Of a stretch of DNA of 64,000 bases, positions 45,464 through 53,836 are shown in pieces. A program made the position numbers and the translations under genes. Position 1 is the first letter of the stretch, and each line of letters starts with the position of its first letter. Source of the stretch: Paraburkholderia solisilvae (GTDB taxonomy: Bacteria; Pseudomonadota; Gammaproteobacteria; Burkholderiales; Burkholderiaceae); assembly GCF_902859875.1 (NCBI RefSeq), contig NZ_CADIKF010000007.1, forward strand, positions 103,066 through 167,065, in the 5' to 3' direction. Under the pieces are notes generated by a model, which was not told the origin of the DNA, ran no database searches, and worked only from the letters and a program-made list of their open reading frames with translations.

Positions 45464-46261
45464 TCAAGGTTGGCCGTTTTTGCTCAGGCCGCCGCCGATC
45501 AGACCGAGATAGAGCGTCAGGGTGCGCTGCACCGCTTCGGCCACTGGCGTGCTAATGCCGTCGTAGACGCCGGTTACGCATGCTTCGTCAAGAACACGGT
45601 AATAGGTCTGGCGGTCTTGCGTGCGGATGACCGCGGGCGGATAGCCGGACTTCATCAGTTCAAAGTTCAACAGCAACCGCCCGGTGCGACCGTTGCCGTC
45701 GATAAACGGGTGGATCTTGACGAAGCGTGTATGCAGTTCCGCCGCGCGTTCCACCGGGTGCAGCGCAGCGGAGCGCTCATACCAGACAAGCAGCGCGTTC
45801 ATTTCCTGCGGCACATGCACGGCGTCGGGCGGGACGGTACTCGCGCCGCCGATCAGCACATTCCCTTGCCGGTAACGGCCTGCATCCTTATCGGAGATGC
45901 CGCGCAGCACAAGCGAATGGATGTTCTTGATCTGCCATTCGGTAAGCGCTTCGCGCTTCGCGACGATCTCCTCGACACATTCGATTGCGTCGCGATGGTT
46001 CGTCGCTTCCAGATGCTCACGCAAGGTCTTGCCGCCCACGGTGATGCCTTCGAGCACCACTTTCGTTTCCTGCAGCGTCAGCGTGTTGCCCTCGATCGCA
46101 TTGGAGTTGTAGGTCCAGTCGAGCGTCAGCACCTCGCGTAGCGACGCCACGGTTTCCTCTGGAAGCGGGCGAGCGGCATCCAGTTGCGCCTTTTGGCGAT
46201 CGGTTTCCGCGAGCAGGGTCGAGAGCGTTGGGTTCACAGGCACGTGAGGGTTGGACGGCAA
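45464..46261 (-). CDS. Fic-domain protein (class II)
   Basis: The 265-residue Fic protein has the active motif HPFIDGNGRTGR at residues 184-195 and an N-terminal inhibitory motif SNAIEG (S53, E57), as in self-inhibited Fic enzymes. Fic domains usually attach AMP to a hydroxyl of a target protein. The start is uncertain: TTG at 46261 lies directly after a -10-like TATACT (46269-46274), so the RNA may be nearly leaderless, or a GTG at 46243 or 46237 may be used. It lies between two cobalamin riboswitches but has no known B12 role. Confidence 0.9.
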   Translation of the reverse strand: MPSNPHVPVNPTLSTLLAETDRQKAQLDAARPLPEETVASLREVLTLDWTYNSNAIEGNTLTLQETKVVLEGITVGGKTLREHLEATNHRDAIECVEEIVAKREALTEWQIKNIHSLVLRGISDKDAGRYRQGNVLIGGASTVPPDAVHVPQEMNALLVWYERSAALHPVERAAELHTRFVKIHPFIDGNGRTGRLLLNFELMKSGYPPAVIRTQDRQTYYRVLDEACVTGVYDGISTPVAEAVQRTLTLYLGLIGGGLSKNGQP

Positions 46262-46319
46262 GGGTTTCAGTATACAGGCGACTTATCCGCCCACGACGCC
46301 TGTGCTATCGTATGCCCGC

Positions 46320-46526
46320 GTCCGGTGCCGCATATGCGCGTTGCGCATCCCATGCGGTTAAACGGGAAACAGGAAGCGTGGCCATGCCCCGTCCAGCCTG
46401 TGCTGTCCCCGCCAACGGTAAGCGGCCCGCGGGTCATCCCCGCGCATGCGTTTCGATGCCACTGTCGGCCGTCCGCCGATGGGAAGGCGAAGCGCATGAG
46501 GCCGTCAGCCCGGATACCGGCCGGAC
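46320..46526 (+). promoter_or_regulatory. cobalamin riboswitch upstream of cobE
   Basis: In order: GGTTAAACGGGAAACAGG (about 46,356), GCTGTCCCCGCCAACGG (about 46,402), GCCACTGTCGGCC (about 46,458) and GTCAGCCCGGATACCGGCC (about 46,504). GTCCGG at 46320-46325 pairs with CCGGAC at 46521-46526. The core has CCCCGCCAAC instead of CCCGCAAC. It should control cobE-cobO-cobB-bluB. Confidence 0.92.
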
Positions 46527-46734
46527 GCGAGGGGGCGAACGTCACGGTCGCCAGTCGCCGGTTCCGCGGGGGACGGATACCAGCGCCCACGCACAGCGCG
46601 CAGCCATCGCTCGCCGCCGCCGTGCACGCCATGTGGCATCGCATGACACGTCTTCATTCCGCGCGCACCGGCGCGGTTTTCCGCGCCGTGGCGTTTCGCG
46701 CCGCGGTATTCCACGCTTTGCACGGCGGCCTGCG

Positions 46735-47178
46735 ATGAAACGGCTTGCCGTCGGCATCGGCTGCAAGCGCGGCACGCGCGTCGAACAGATCGACGCGGCG
46801 GTGCGCGAAGCGCTCGGCCCGCATTCGATCGACGAAATCCATACCGTCGCGACCGTCGACGTCAAGGCGCACGAACCCGGCATCGTCGCGTTCTGCGCGC
46901 GCCACGTGTTGCCGCTGCGCGTGTTCTCGCGCGAGCAGATCGCAGCGGCCGGCGCCGACGCAACCACGACGCCTTCGCCCGCGGCACGCGCACATCTCGG
47001 CGTCGATGGCGTCTGCGAGCCCTGCGCGCGGCTCGCGGCATCCGGAGGACAGTTGCTTACGCCAAAACATGTGCGCGACGGCGTCACCGTCGCCATCGCG
47101 GTGCTGACCGCCCGGACCGTTGCGGACGCAACCGTCCCGCGCACCTCATCGTTATCTCACCCACAGGACTTTCAATGA
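46735..47178 (+). CDS. cobE: CobE / CbiG C-terminal domain protein
   Basis: The 147-residue protein starts MKRLAVGIGCKRGTRVEQID, the signature of CobE and the CbiG C-terminal domain. TVDVKAHEPGIVAFCARHVL and DGVTVAIAVL near the end agree. CobE is needed for efficient aerobic cobalamin synthesis, but its exact action is unclear. It is the first gene behind the third riboswitch and its stop overlaps cobO (ATGA). A degenerate copy of this domain seems to sit inside the CbiG-CobJ fusion. Confidence 0.88.
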   Translation: MKRLAVGIGCKRGTRVEQIDAAVREALGPHSIDEIHTVATVDVKAHEPGIVAFCARHVLPLRVFSREQIAAAGADATTTPSPAARAHLGVDGVCEPCARLAASGGQLLTPKHVRDGVTVAIAVLTARTVADATVPRTSSLSHPQDFQ

Positions 47179-47777
47179 AAACCGATCCCGACTCGCATCT
47201 GCGCATGACCCAGCGCCGTCGCGAAGGCCATGAGAAAAAACAGGCGGAAGCGACCATCGAAAAAGGCCTGTTGATGGTCAACACCGGCACCGGCAAAGGC
47301 AAAAGCACCGCGGCGTTCGGCATGGCCGTGCGCGTGCTCGGGCACGGCATGCGTCTTGGCGTCGTGCAGTTCATCAAGGGCGCGCTGCATACGTCAGAAC
47401 GCGATTTTCTCGGCAGTCTGCCGAACTGCGAATTCATCACGATGGGCGACGGCTATACGTGGAACACGCAGAACCGCGACGCCGATATCGCCACCGCACG
47501 CAAAGGCTGGGCCGAAGCAAAGCGGATGATCGAAAGCGGCGACTATCAGATGGTGATTCTCGACGAGTTGAACACCGTATTGAAGTACGACTATCTGCCG
47601 CTCGACGAGGTGCTCGCGGTGCTGACCGCGCGGCCCGAGATGCTGCATGTGGTCGTCACGGGCCGCCATGCGCCCGATGCGCTGATCGAGGCGGCCGACC
47701 TCGTCACCGAGATGCGCGCGATCAAGCATCCGTATCGCGAGCAGCACGTCAAGGCGCAGCGCGGCGTGGAGTTCTGA
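47175..47777 (+). CDS. cobO: cob(I)yrinic acid a,c-diamide adenosyltransferase
   Basis: The 200-residue enzyme has the P-loop NTGTGKGKSTAAFGMAVR near residue 36, then VVQFIKGALHTSERDFLG and VILDELNTVLKYDYLPLDEV, the standard BtuR/CobO layout. It transfers the adenosyl group of ATP to the cobalt of reduced corrinoids. The start overlaps the cobE stop by four bases, and cobB follows three bases after its stop. Confidence 0.95.
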   Translation: MKTDPDSHLRMTQRRREGHEKKQAEATIEKGLLMVNTGTGKGKSTAAFGMAVRVLGHGMRLGVVQFIKGALHTSERDFLGSLPNCEFITMGDGYTWNTQNRDADIATARKGWAEAKRMIESGDYQMVILDELNTVLKYDYLPLDEVLAVLTARPEMLHVVVTGRHAPDALIEAADLVTEMRAIKHPYREQHVKAQRGVEF

Positions 47778-47780
47778 ACG

Positions 47781-49118
47781 ATGGCGGACTGCCCCGCCCT
47801 GTTCATCAGCGCACCCGCGTCCGGCCAGGGCAAAACGACGATCACCGCGGCGCTGGCGCGCCACCACCGGCGGCAAGGCCGGCGCGTACGCGTGTTCAAG
47901 ACCGGTCCCGACTTCCTCGACCCGATGATTCTCGAGCGCGCAAGCGGCGCGCCGGTGCTGTCGCTCGACCTGTGGATGGTCGGCGAGTCCGCGTGTCGCG
48001 ACCTGCTCGCGCAGGCGGCCGCACAAGCGGACCTGATCCTGATCGAAGGCGTGATGGGCCTGTTCGACGGCACGCCGAGCAGCGCCGATCTGGCCGCGGC
48101 GTTCGGCGTGCCGGTGGTCGCCGTGATCTCGGCGAAAGCAATGGCGCAGACGTTTGGCGCGGTCGCTTTCGGACTTGCGCACTATCGCGCGGGCGTGCCG
48201 GTGCACGGGGTGTTTGCGAACCGCGTCGGCACGTCGCGCCACGCGCGGATGCTCGAGGAATCGCTGCCGGCCGGATTGACATGGATGGGCTCGATCGCGA
48301 GCACGGCGGAAATCGAATTGCCGGACCGCCACCTCGGCCTGCTGCAGGCGATGGAAATCGCTGACCTCGACCGCCGTCTCGATGAAGCCGCCGACGTGCT
48401 TGCGCCGACGCCGCTCGCGGCGCTGCCGCCCGTGGTGCGCTTCCTGCCGTCGTCGAAGCTGTCGTCGAAGCCGTCATCGGGTCCGTCGCAACCGGCCGGA
48501 GCGCGGCCACGTCTGCTCGACGGCGCGCACATTGCCGTCGCGCGCGACGCCGCATTCTCGTTCATCTACCCGGCGAATCTCGCGTTGCTCGACGCGCTTG
48601 GCGCACGTGTCAGCTTTTTTTCGCCGCTTGCCGATGAAGCCATGCCGGAGCACGCCACGGCCCTCTATCTGCCAGGCGGCTACCCGGAGCTGCATGCGGC
48701 AACCCTCGCGCGCCATACGCGCACCGCGGACTCGATACGCGCGCATGCCGCGGCGGGCAAACCGGTCATCGCCGAATGCGGCGGCATGCTGTACCTGCTC
48801 GAAAGTCTGACCGCAACCGATGGCACGACCACGCCGATGCTCGGGCTGCTGCCCGGCCACGTGCGCATGCAGACACGGCTTGCGGCGCTCAGCATGCAGC
48901 AGCTCGACGGACCGCTCGGGACGCTGACCGGCCATACGTTCCACTATTCGCACGTGAGCACACCGCTCACGCCCGTGCTGCACGCGACGCGTGCGCAGTC
49001 GGATGTCGCCGGCGAAGCGGTGTACCGCGCCGGTCCGATCGTCGCGACTTATATGCACAGCTACTGGCCGTCGAATCCGGCCTTCACCGCGGCACTCTTT
49101 TATGGCAACGCGTTTTAA
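47781..49118 (+). CDS. cobB: hydrogenobyrinate a,c-diamide synthase
   Basis: The 445-residue protein has an N-terminal ATP-binding domain (FISAPASGQGKTTITAALAR) and a C-terminal class I glutamine amidotransferase domain with YLPGGYPELHAATLAR and the catalytic Cys in IAECGGMLYLLE. It amidates the a and c side chains before cobalt insertion. A Ser/Pro-rich linker (residues about 220-245) joins the domains. bluB begins 17 bases before its stop. Confidence 0.95.
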   Translation: MADCPALFISAPASGQGKTTITAALARHHRRQGRRVRVFKTGPDFLDPMILERASGAPVLSLDLWMVGESACRDLLAQAAAQADLILIEGVMGLFDGTPSSADLAAAFGVPVVAVISAKAMAQTFGAVAFGLAHYRAGVPVHGVFANRVGTSRHARMLEESLPAGLTWMGSIASTAEIELPDRHLGLLQAMEIADLDRRLDEAADVLAPTPLAALPPVVRFLPSSKLSSKPSSGPSQPAGARPRLLDGAHIAVARDAAFSFIYPANLALLDALGARVSFFSPLADEAMPEHATALYLPGGYPELHAATLARHTRTADSIRAHAAAGKPVIAECGGMLYLLESLTATDGTTTPMLGLLPGHVRMQTRLAALSMQQLDGPLGTLTGHTFHYSHVSTPLTPVLHATRAQSDVAGEAVYRAGPIVATYMHSYWPSNPAFTAALFYGNAF

Positions 49119-49764
49119 CGACGCCGATCGCGCGGCGGTCTACCGCGCCATTTACGAACGCCGCGACATGCGTCATTTCGTGCCCGGCCCGGTCGACCCG
49201 GTCGTGCTGCGGCGCCTGCTCGACGCCGCGCATCACGCGCCGAGCGTCGGCTACATGCAGCCGTGGCGGATCGCGCGCATTACCGATGCGGCGCTGCGCG
49301 GCGCGTTGCACGATGCGGTCGAGCGCGAGCGGCTGCAAACCGCCGACGCGCTCGGCAAACGGCGCGATGAATTCATGAAGCTGAAAGTGGAAGGCATGCG
49401 CGACTGCGGCGAAGTGCTGGTCGTCGCGCTGATGGACGGACGCGAAGCGCATATCTTCGGGCGGCGCACGCTGCCTGAGATGGACCTCGCATCGGTGTCA
49501 TGCGCGATCCAGAATATGTGGCTCGCGGCGCGTGCGGAAGGTATCGGCATCGGCTGGGTGTCGCTGTTCGATCCCGACGAGGTGCGCACGCTGCTGCGCA
49601 TGCCTGACGGCGCACAGCCGGTTGCGATACTCTGCGTGGGGCAGATCGATGCGTATTATCCGGAGCCGATGCTCGAAATGGAACGCTGGGCAACGCGCGC
49701 GCCACTTGCCGATTGCGTGTTTGAAAACTGGTGGCCGGATGCGGAGCGCGAAGAAGGCGCCTGA
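49102..49764 (+). CDS. bluB: 5,6-dimethylbenzimidazole synthase
   Basis: The 220-residue nitroreductase-fold protein shows the BluB motifs RRDMRHFVPGPVDPVVLRRL and APSVGYMQPWR. BluB breaks down reduced FMN with oxygen to form dimethylbenzimidazole, the lower ligand of B12. The ATG at 49102 overlaps the end of cobB. ribA, the first gene of flavin synthesis, lies just downstream in the opposite direction. With BluB the organism can make true cobalamin aerobically. Confidence 0.93.
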   Translation: MATRFNDADRAAVYRAIYERRDMRHFVPGPVDPVVLRRLLDAAHHAPSVGYMQPWRIARITDAALRGALHDAVERERLQTADALGKRRDEFMKLKVEGMRDCGEVLVVALMDGREAHIFGRRTLPEMDLASVSCAIQNMWLAARAEGIGIGWVSLFDPDEVRTLLRMPDGAQPVAILCVGQIDAYYPEPMLEMERWATRAPLADCVFENWWPDAEREEGA

Positions 49765-49870
49765 TTCATCACAGAACTGAGCACACAGCTGAGTACTGAG
49801 CACGAGACTGAGCGGCCGGATCGCCCCATACGCACGATCCACAAAAACAGGACAACCCGGAATAATGTAG

Positions 49871-50032
49871 ATGAAAGAATCGCGCAACGTGTCGGCAGCA
49901 GAAATTATCTGGCTGGTCTGTTTTCTGTTGCTGTGTCTCTATCCGCCGACGGTATTCGGGAAGCTGCTGGGGCTCGTGATCTGCGTGGCGCTGGTGTATC
50001 TGTATCGACGCGGCAAGCCACGCATCAGGTGA
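49871..50032 (+). CDS. small single-pass membrane protein
   Basis: This 53-residue frame begins MKESRNVSAAEIIWLVCFLL, continues with a second hydrophobic stretch (LLGLVICVALVYLYRR) and ends in a basic tail (GKPRIR). The strong hydrophobic run flanked by charged ends looks like a real small membrane protein. No family is recognised, and the ribosome-binding site is weak (AATAATGTAG before the ATG). It lies 106 bases after bluB and could be co-transcribed. Confidence 0.6.
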   Translation: MKESRNVSAAEIIWLVCFLLLCLYPPTVFGKLLGLVICVALVYLYRRGKPRIR

Positions 50033-50088
50033 GTACCCTGCATCCGTGCCACGCGCGATGCGAGAACTGCGCGTCATAACCGGGCGTC

Positions 50089-50114
50089 GGCGCCGGCTTG
50101 AGGTGACCGGCGCC
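50089..50114. terminator. GC-rich hairpin between convergent genes
   Basis: GGCGCCGG and CCGGCGCC form an eight-pair stem with a ten-base loop, between the small membrane protein gene and convergent ribA. No T-run occurs on either side, so the role as a two-way terminator is tentative. Confidence 0.4.
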
Positions 50115-50130
50115 GTCGCGGGCGCGCGCG

Positions 50131-50775
50131 TTATTCGTTTTCGTCGAAATAGTGCCCAAACTTCGCCTGTTTGGTCCGGATATATCGTTCGTTTTCTTCA
50201 CGCACCGGAATCGCCAGCCCGACGCGCTCGCAGACCGGAATGCCGTGTTTGGTCAGCGTGTCGAACTTCTCGGGGTTGTTGCTCATCAGCCGTACCGATG
50301 TCACCTTCAGCGTGCGCAGGATGCCCGCGGCCGAATCGTACTCGCGCGAATCTTCAGGCAGGCCGAGTTCGAGATTCGCCTCGACCGTGTCGCGCCCCTG
50401 CTCCTGCAATGCGTACGCGCGGATCTTGTTGGTCAGGCCGATGCCGCGTCCTTCGTGGCCGCGCAGATAAAGCAGCACGCCGCATCCTTCAGCGGCGATA
50501 TAGCGCAACGCGAGGTCCAGCTGTTCGCCGCAATCGCAGCGATACGAGCCGAGCACGTCGCCCGTCAGGCACTCCGAGTGCAAGCGCGTCAACACCGACT
50601 GTTTGTTCGCGACATCGCCCATCACGAGCGCGACATGTTCGGCATCGCCGTCGGCGACGCGAAACACATAGGCGGTAAAGGTGCCGTAGCGGGTGGGAAG
50701 CGTGGCTTGCGCGTCGAGCACGACGCATTCTTGGGCAAGTCCGTCGATGCGCGACGGATCGGGAGGCATGGGCAT
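50131..50775 (-). CDS. ribA: GTP cyclohydrolase II
   Basis: The 214-residue enzyme has the zinc site [20 protein letters not shown] and the catalytic segment [13 protein letters not shown], followed by [15 protein letters not shown]. It opens GTP to start riboflavin synthesis. It lacks the RibB domain, so it is the single-function form. Start choices are two ATGs six bases apart (50775 and 50769). Its place next to bluB links FMN supply with dimethylbenzimidazole synthesis, though it is on the opposite strand. Confidence 0.95.
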   Translation of the reverse strand: MPMPPDPSRIDGLAQECVVLDAQATLPTRYGTFTAYVFRVADGDAEHVALVMGDVANKQSVLTRLHSECLTGDVLGSYRCDCGEQLDLALRYIAAEGCGVLLYLRGHEGRGIGLTNKIRAYALQEQGRDTVEANLELGLPEDSREYDSAAGILRTLKVTSVRLMSNNPEKFDTLTKHGIPVCERVGLAIPVREENERYIRTKQAKFGHYFDENE

Positions 50776-51018
50776 GGCGTTATGCGTATGGCAGACATGA
50801 GCCCGTGAAAAACCGGGGACAAAGTTCGGAACTGGAGTTTACCGCTAAACACGAAGACCCATTCTCAGTGCATCAAGCGGCCCGTACGACGCACCGCTCG
50901 TGCGCGCGCTGCCGCACGCGAGCGCGTCGCCGCGCGCGCCCGTGCCGCCTATACTGGATTGGCCAGTCCCTCGGACCGCATGCCGCCCGGCGTGCTGCAC
51001 TGCGAAAGGAGCCGCTCT

Positions 51019-51456
51019 ATGACCAGCGTTGCCCAGGTACTCAAATCGAAGCCGGACCAGAACGTCTATACGATCAACGCGTCGGATTCGGTCTACAACG
51101 CACTCAAACTGATGGCCGACAAGCAGATCGGCGCATTGCTCGTCACCGAAGGGGAAGCGATCGCCGGCATTGTCACGGAGCGTGACTACGCGCGCAAGGT
51201 GGTGCTGATGGACCGCTCGTCCAAGTCGACACCGGTGCGGGACATCATGAGCAAGGCGGTTCGCTTCGTGCGTCCCGAGCAAACCACCGATGAGTGCATG
51301 GCGCTGATGACAGAGCGCCGCATGCGCCATCTGCCCGTACTCGATCACGACCGGCTGGTCGGTATGGTGTCGATCGGCGACCTCGTGAAGAACATCATCG
51401 CCGAGCAGCAGTTCACGATTCAGCAACTGGAGCAGTACATCACCGGCGCGGGTTGA
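51019..51456 (+). CDS. CBS-domain pair protein
   Basis: The 145-residue protein consists of two CBS domains: the first around VYNALKLMADKQIGALLVTE and GIVTERDYARKVV, the second around RRMRHLPVLDHDRLVGMVSI. CBS pairs bind adenosine nucleotides and act as energy or redox sensors. GAAAGGAG precedes the ATG at 51019. Stand-alone pairs of this type are common in Burkholderiaceae; the target is unknown. Confidence 0.9.
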   Translation: MTSVAQVLKSKPDQNVYTINASDSVYNALKLMADKQIGALLVTEGEAIAGIVTERDYARKVVLMDRSSKSTPVRDIMSKAVRFVRPEQTTDECMALMTERRMRHLPVLDHDRLVGMVSIGDLVKNIIAEQQFTIQQLEQYITGAG

Positions 51457-51587
51457 ACGCCGCGCGGCGCGCACGCTTCACCGAGCAGCGCGAAGGGACC
51501 GCGCAAAAGGCGCCCACTTCGAGTGGGACGGACTGTGCCGCCGTGATGGCGGTGCAGATTTTTTCCGCGGGTCTTCCATCAAAGCAA

Positions 51588-51622
51588 AACCGGCCTGTGT
51601 CCTCTTTAGACACAGGCCGGTT
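51588..51622 (-). terminator. rho-independent terminator of the DUF4148 gene
   Basis: AACCGGCCTGTGTC and its exact complement form a 14-pair stem with a seven-base loop. On the minus strand TTTTGCTTT follows, a good T-run. It lies 76 bases past the DUF4148 stop. Confidence 0.85.
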
Positions 51623-51697
51623 CGTCACCGCCCGCTTTCAGCCCCTCGCGTCGTAGACGCCAGGACCCTGCCCCGTCACCAACATGCGCAACCAGAA

Positions 51698-52051
51698 TTA
51701 GTGGCCGTAATCGACCGAATTCCCGCGGTTCAGCTGGATCGGCGCACCGGCTTGCGAGTTGCCGCCGGTTGCCGCGCCGTAACCCGTATCTGCGGACGGC
51801 GCCGATGGTTGCCGGGCAACGCCCTGGTTTTGCGCAGCGTTGGCCGCCTGCACGCGGCGCTCAGCGGCCTGGATATCTTCCGGATACGTGGTGTCGTTCG
51901 ACAACGCCGGGTTGTAGCCGGCCTTTTCCAGCTGAATCAGTTCCTGACGGACTTGTGCGCGCGTCACGGTGGATTGGCTCGCCTGAGCGAACGATACGAC
52001 CGGAGCTGCGAGTAGCGCGGCAATAGCAACAGCCTTGATAAGCGATTTCAT
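51698..52051 (-). CDS. DUF4148 exported protein
   Basis: The 117-residue protein has a Sec signal peptide (MKSLIKAVAIAALLAAPVVS, cleavage after FAQA) and the DUF4148 core STVTRAQVRQELIQLEKAGY followed by NPALSNDTTYPEDIQAAERR. A flexible Ala/Gln/Gly-rich tail follows. This family is almost confined to Burkholderiales and is often present in many copies; its function is unknown. A good terminator follows. Confidence 0.93.
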   Translation of the reverse strand: MKSLIKAVAIAALLAAPVVSFAQASQSTVTRAQVRQELIQLEKAGYNPALSNDTTYPEDIQAAERRVQAANAAQNQGVARQPSAPSADTGYGAATGGNSQAGAPIQLNRGNSVDYGH

Positions 52052-52238
52052 GATCTAGACCCCCAACGATTTTTTCTGCTTGACTGCTTGCCCCATGCAA
52101 GAGCCATTAACAGCAGTTTAATCAGTTGTTGACCTAGGGGAAACCCTTATTAGGAAGATTCTTAATTGCGGAACCCGCAATGATGGGTATTGCAGATATC
52201 AGTCCTTGCACATCGTCGGCATGGATCAGCCGTATTTC

Positions 52239-52889
52239 TTACGATTCACTGTCGATTTCGACCGCGAGGCCGCCGGGCATCAGCAGTTTGCGCGGCCCGC
52301 TGACGAACGGGCTGCCCGGTTCGTAGAAGCGCAACGGCCGATGCATCTCGCGCGACAGGCCGATACGCGTGGTTGCCGCGACCGGTACACGCTTGGCCCG
52401 CGCGATGGCGCCCAGCCAAAGCCCCTTGCCGGTGCACAGATCTACACCGTTGAGCGATGGTCCGATGCCGAATGCTAACGTGAGACGGCCCGGGCCGCGC
52501 GCGAGATCGCGCAATTTGACGCCCGGCCGGCGCATCTCCATTTGCGCGATGCCTTCGAGCGGTTCGACTGCGCGCAGCAGCACGCCGGCGCCGGTGCCCT
52601 CCGCTTCGCTCGACACGTTCAGCATGTACGACACGCCATACGTCAGCCGCACATACGCGTGCCCGCGCGCGAAAAAGAGCGACTCGTTGTAGTCACGGCG
52701 GCCGATAAACGCATGCCCGGTCGAGTCGCCGACCGGGTACGCCTCCGCCTCGACGATCCGCCCGCTGACGCGCCCGTCCGGCCGGTCGTACACGACGCAC
52801 TTGCCAATCAGAAAGCGCGCCAGTTCGACCGTGTCGACCGGTAGCGCGGCGCGCGCAAGCGGCATGATCCGCGTGCTTGTTGGGTTCAT
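52239..52889 (-). CDS. DNA-3-methyladenine glycosylase (AAG/MPG type)
   Basis: The 216-residue protein shows the AAG family motifs [20 protein letters not shown] with the catalytic Glu, [20 protein letters not shown], and [11 protein letters not shown]. It removes alkylated purines in base-excision repair. The ATG at 52889 follows CGAGG at reasonable spacing; a later ATG (52865) and a longer frame to 52979 are possible. It stands alone on the minus strand. Confidence 0.93.
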   Translation of the reverse strand: MNPTSTRIMPLARAALPVDTVELARFLIGKCVVYDRPDGRVSGRIVEAEAYPVGDSTGHAFIGRRDYNESLFFARGHAYVRLTYGVSYMLNVSSEAEGTGAGVLLRAVEPLEGIAQMEMRRPGVKLRDLARGPGRLTLAFGIGPSLNGVDLCTGKGLWLGAIARAKRVPVAATTRIGLSREMHRPLRFYEPGSPFVSGPRKLLMPGGLAVEIDSES

Positions 52890-53254
52890 CCGGATACCTC
52901 GTGAGGCGCGCCACGCGACCCGCGTGATGCGCCGGAAAGCAAGACAGACCGCGCGTCTTCGCCAAATCCGTTGTGCCAAAACCTCATTCGCTTTCCTTAA
53001 GCGATCACTGTGGAACCAATTGCGGTATCTTTACACTCCGACAGACATTCGCATGCCAGCCGTAACAGCTGGCCAACCCAGTTTGTCAGTAGGTGGCGTT
53101 CGAGTAGGTAGCGTTCGGGTTCACACCCGGGGTTTACACCGTAGACCGCAACACCGTTCCACGCGTTTTCATCCCAGAAGTACAGAAGTTGGCAGTGCAG
53201 GGGTCCCCGTTCACGGGCTGACCGTCGCTCAAGCATGACAACAGGAGAAAGTGA
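52890..53254. other. divergent intergenic region
   Basis: No gene is supported between the glycosylase (minus) and BON protein (plus) genes. A tandem 15-base repeat is at 53088-53117. The remaining sequence shows several short GGGT-rich stretches without clear symmetry. Confidence 0.5.
53088..53117 (+). repeat. tandem 15-base direct repeat
   Basis: AGTAGGTGGCGTTCG is followed immediately by AGTAGGTAGCGTTCG (one difference), ending 137 bases before the BON protein start. It may be a regulator binding site; no regulator is adjacent. Confidence 0.45.
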
Positions 53255-53629
53255 ATGAAGGCGATTCAGGCAATCAAGGTGGTAGGTGGCGCACTTATCG
53301 TGCTCGCGTCGCTCAACGCGTATTCGCAAGCGAGCGGCACCGAGGGTGCAACGGATCTGAGCACGCAGCCGAGCGCAAAGCAACAGCATAAGGCGATGAA
53401 GAAGGCAGACCGTGCGCTGGCTCGCAAAGTTCGCGCCGCGCTCGCGAAAGCGAAGGGTGTCAGCGCCGCCAACATCATCGTCCGCGCGAATGCCAACACC
53501 GGCGACGTGTGGCTCGAAGGCTCGGTGCCTGAGCAGCCGCAAGTCGACCAGTCCACGCAGGTCGCTCAAGGCGTGGCGGGTGTGAAGAACGTCAAGAACG
53601 ACCTGACGATTCGCCCGGTCGGCCAGTAA
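53255..53629 (+). CDS. exported BON-domain protein
   Basis: The 124-residue protein has a signal peptide (about residues 1-26, ending NAYSQA), a basic helical stretch (QQHKAMKKADRALARKVRAA) and a BON domain (IIVRANANTGDVWLEGSVPE, then GVKNVKNDLTI). BON proteins of the OsmY type protect the envelope or bind phospholipid surfaces. AGGAG precedes the ATG. A 12-pair hairpin follows the stop. Confidence 0.87.
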   Translation: MKAIQAIKVVGGALIVLASLNAYSQASGTEGATDLSTQPSAKQQHKAMKKADRALARKVRAALAKAKGVSAANIIVRANANTGDVWLEGSVPEQPQVDQSTQVAQGVAGVKNVKNDLTIRPVGQ

Positions 53630-53657
53630 ACGGACAACCGGTCCGGCATCCCGGAAC

Positions 53658-53692
53658 GCACCGCTCTTCATCGTCAAGGCGAAGAGCGGTGC
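53658..53692 (+). terminator. hairpin after the BON-protein gene
   Basis: GCACCGCTCTTC and GAAGAGCGGTGC form a 12-pair stem with an 11-base loop, 28 bases past the stop. No T-run follows, but position and stem length suggest a transcription end. Confidence 0.6.
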
Positions 53693-53836
53693 CTATCGCA
53701 TCGCATGCAGGAGCGTGGATGGGCCTCACACGGGAATAAGCCGGGTAAGCGTCTTTCCTGCTAACGTCCGAAGCTGGCTCCCCAATTGACGAGCCAAGTC
53801 GAGCGTCGGCAAATCTCAAAAGCGATCCCTGTCGAT

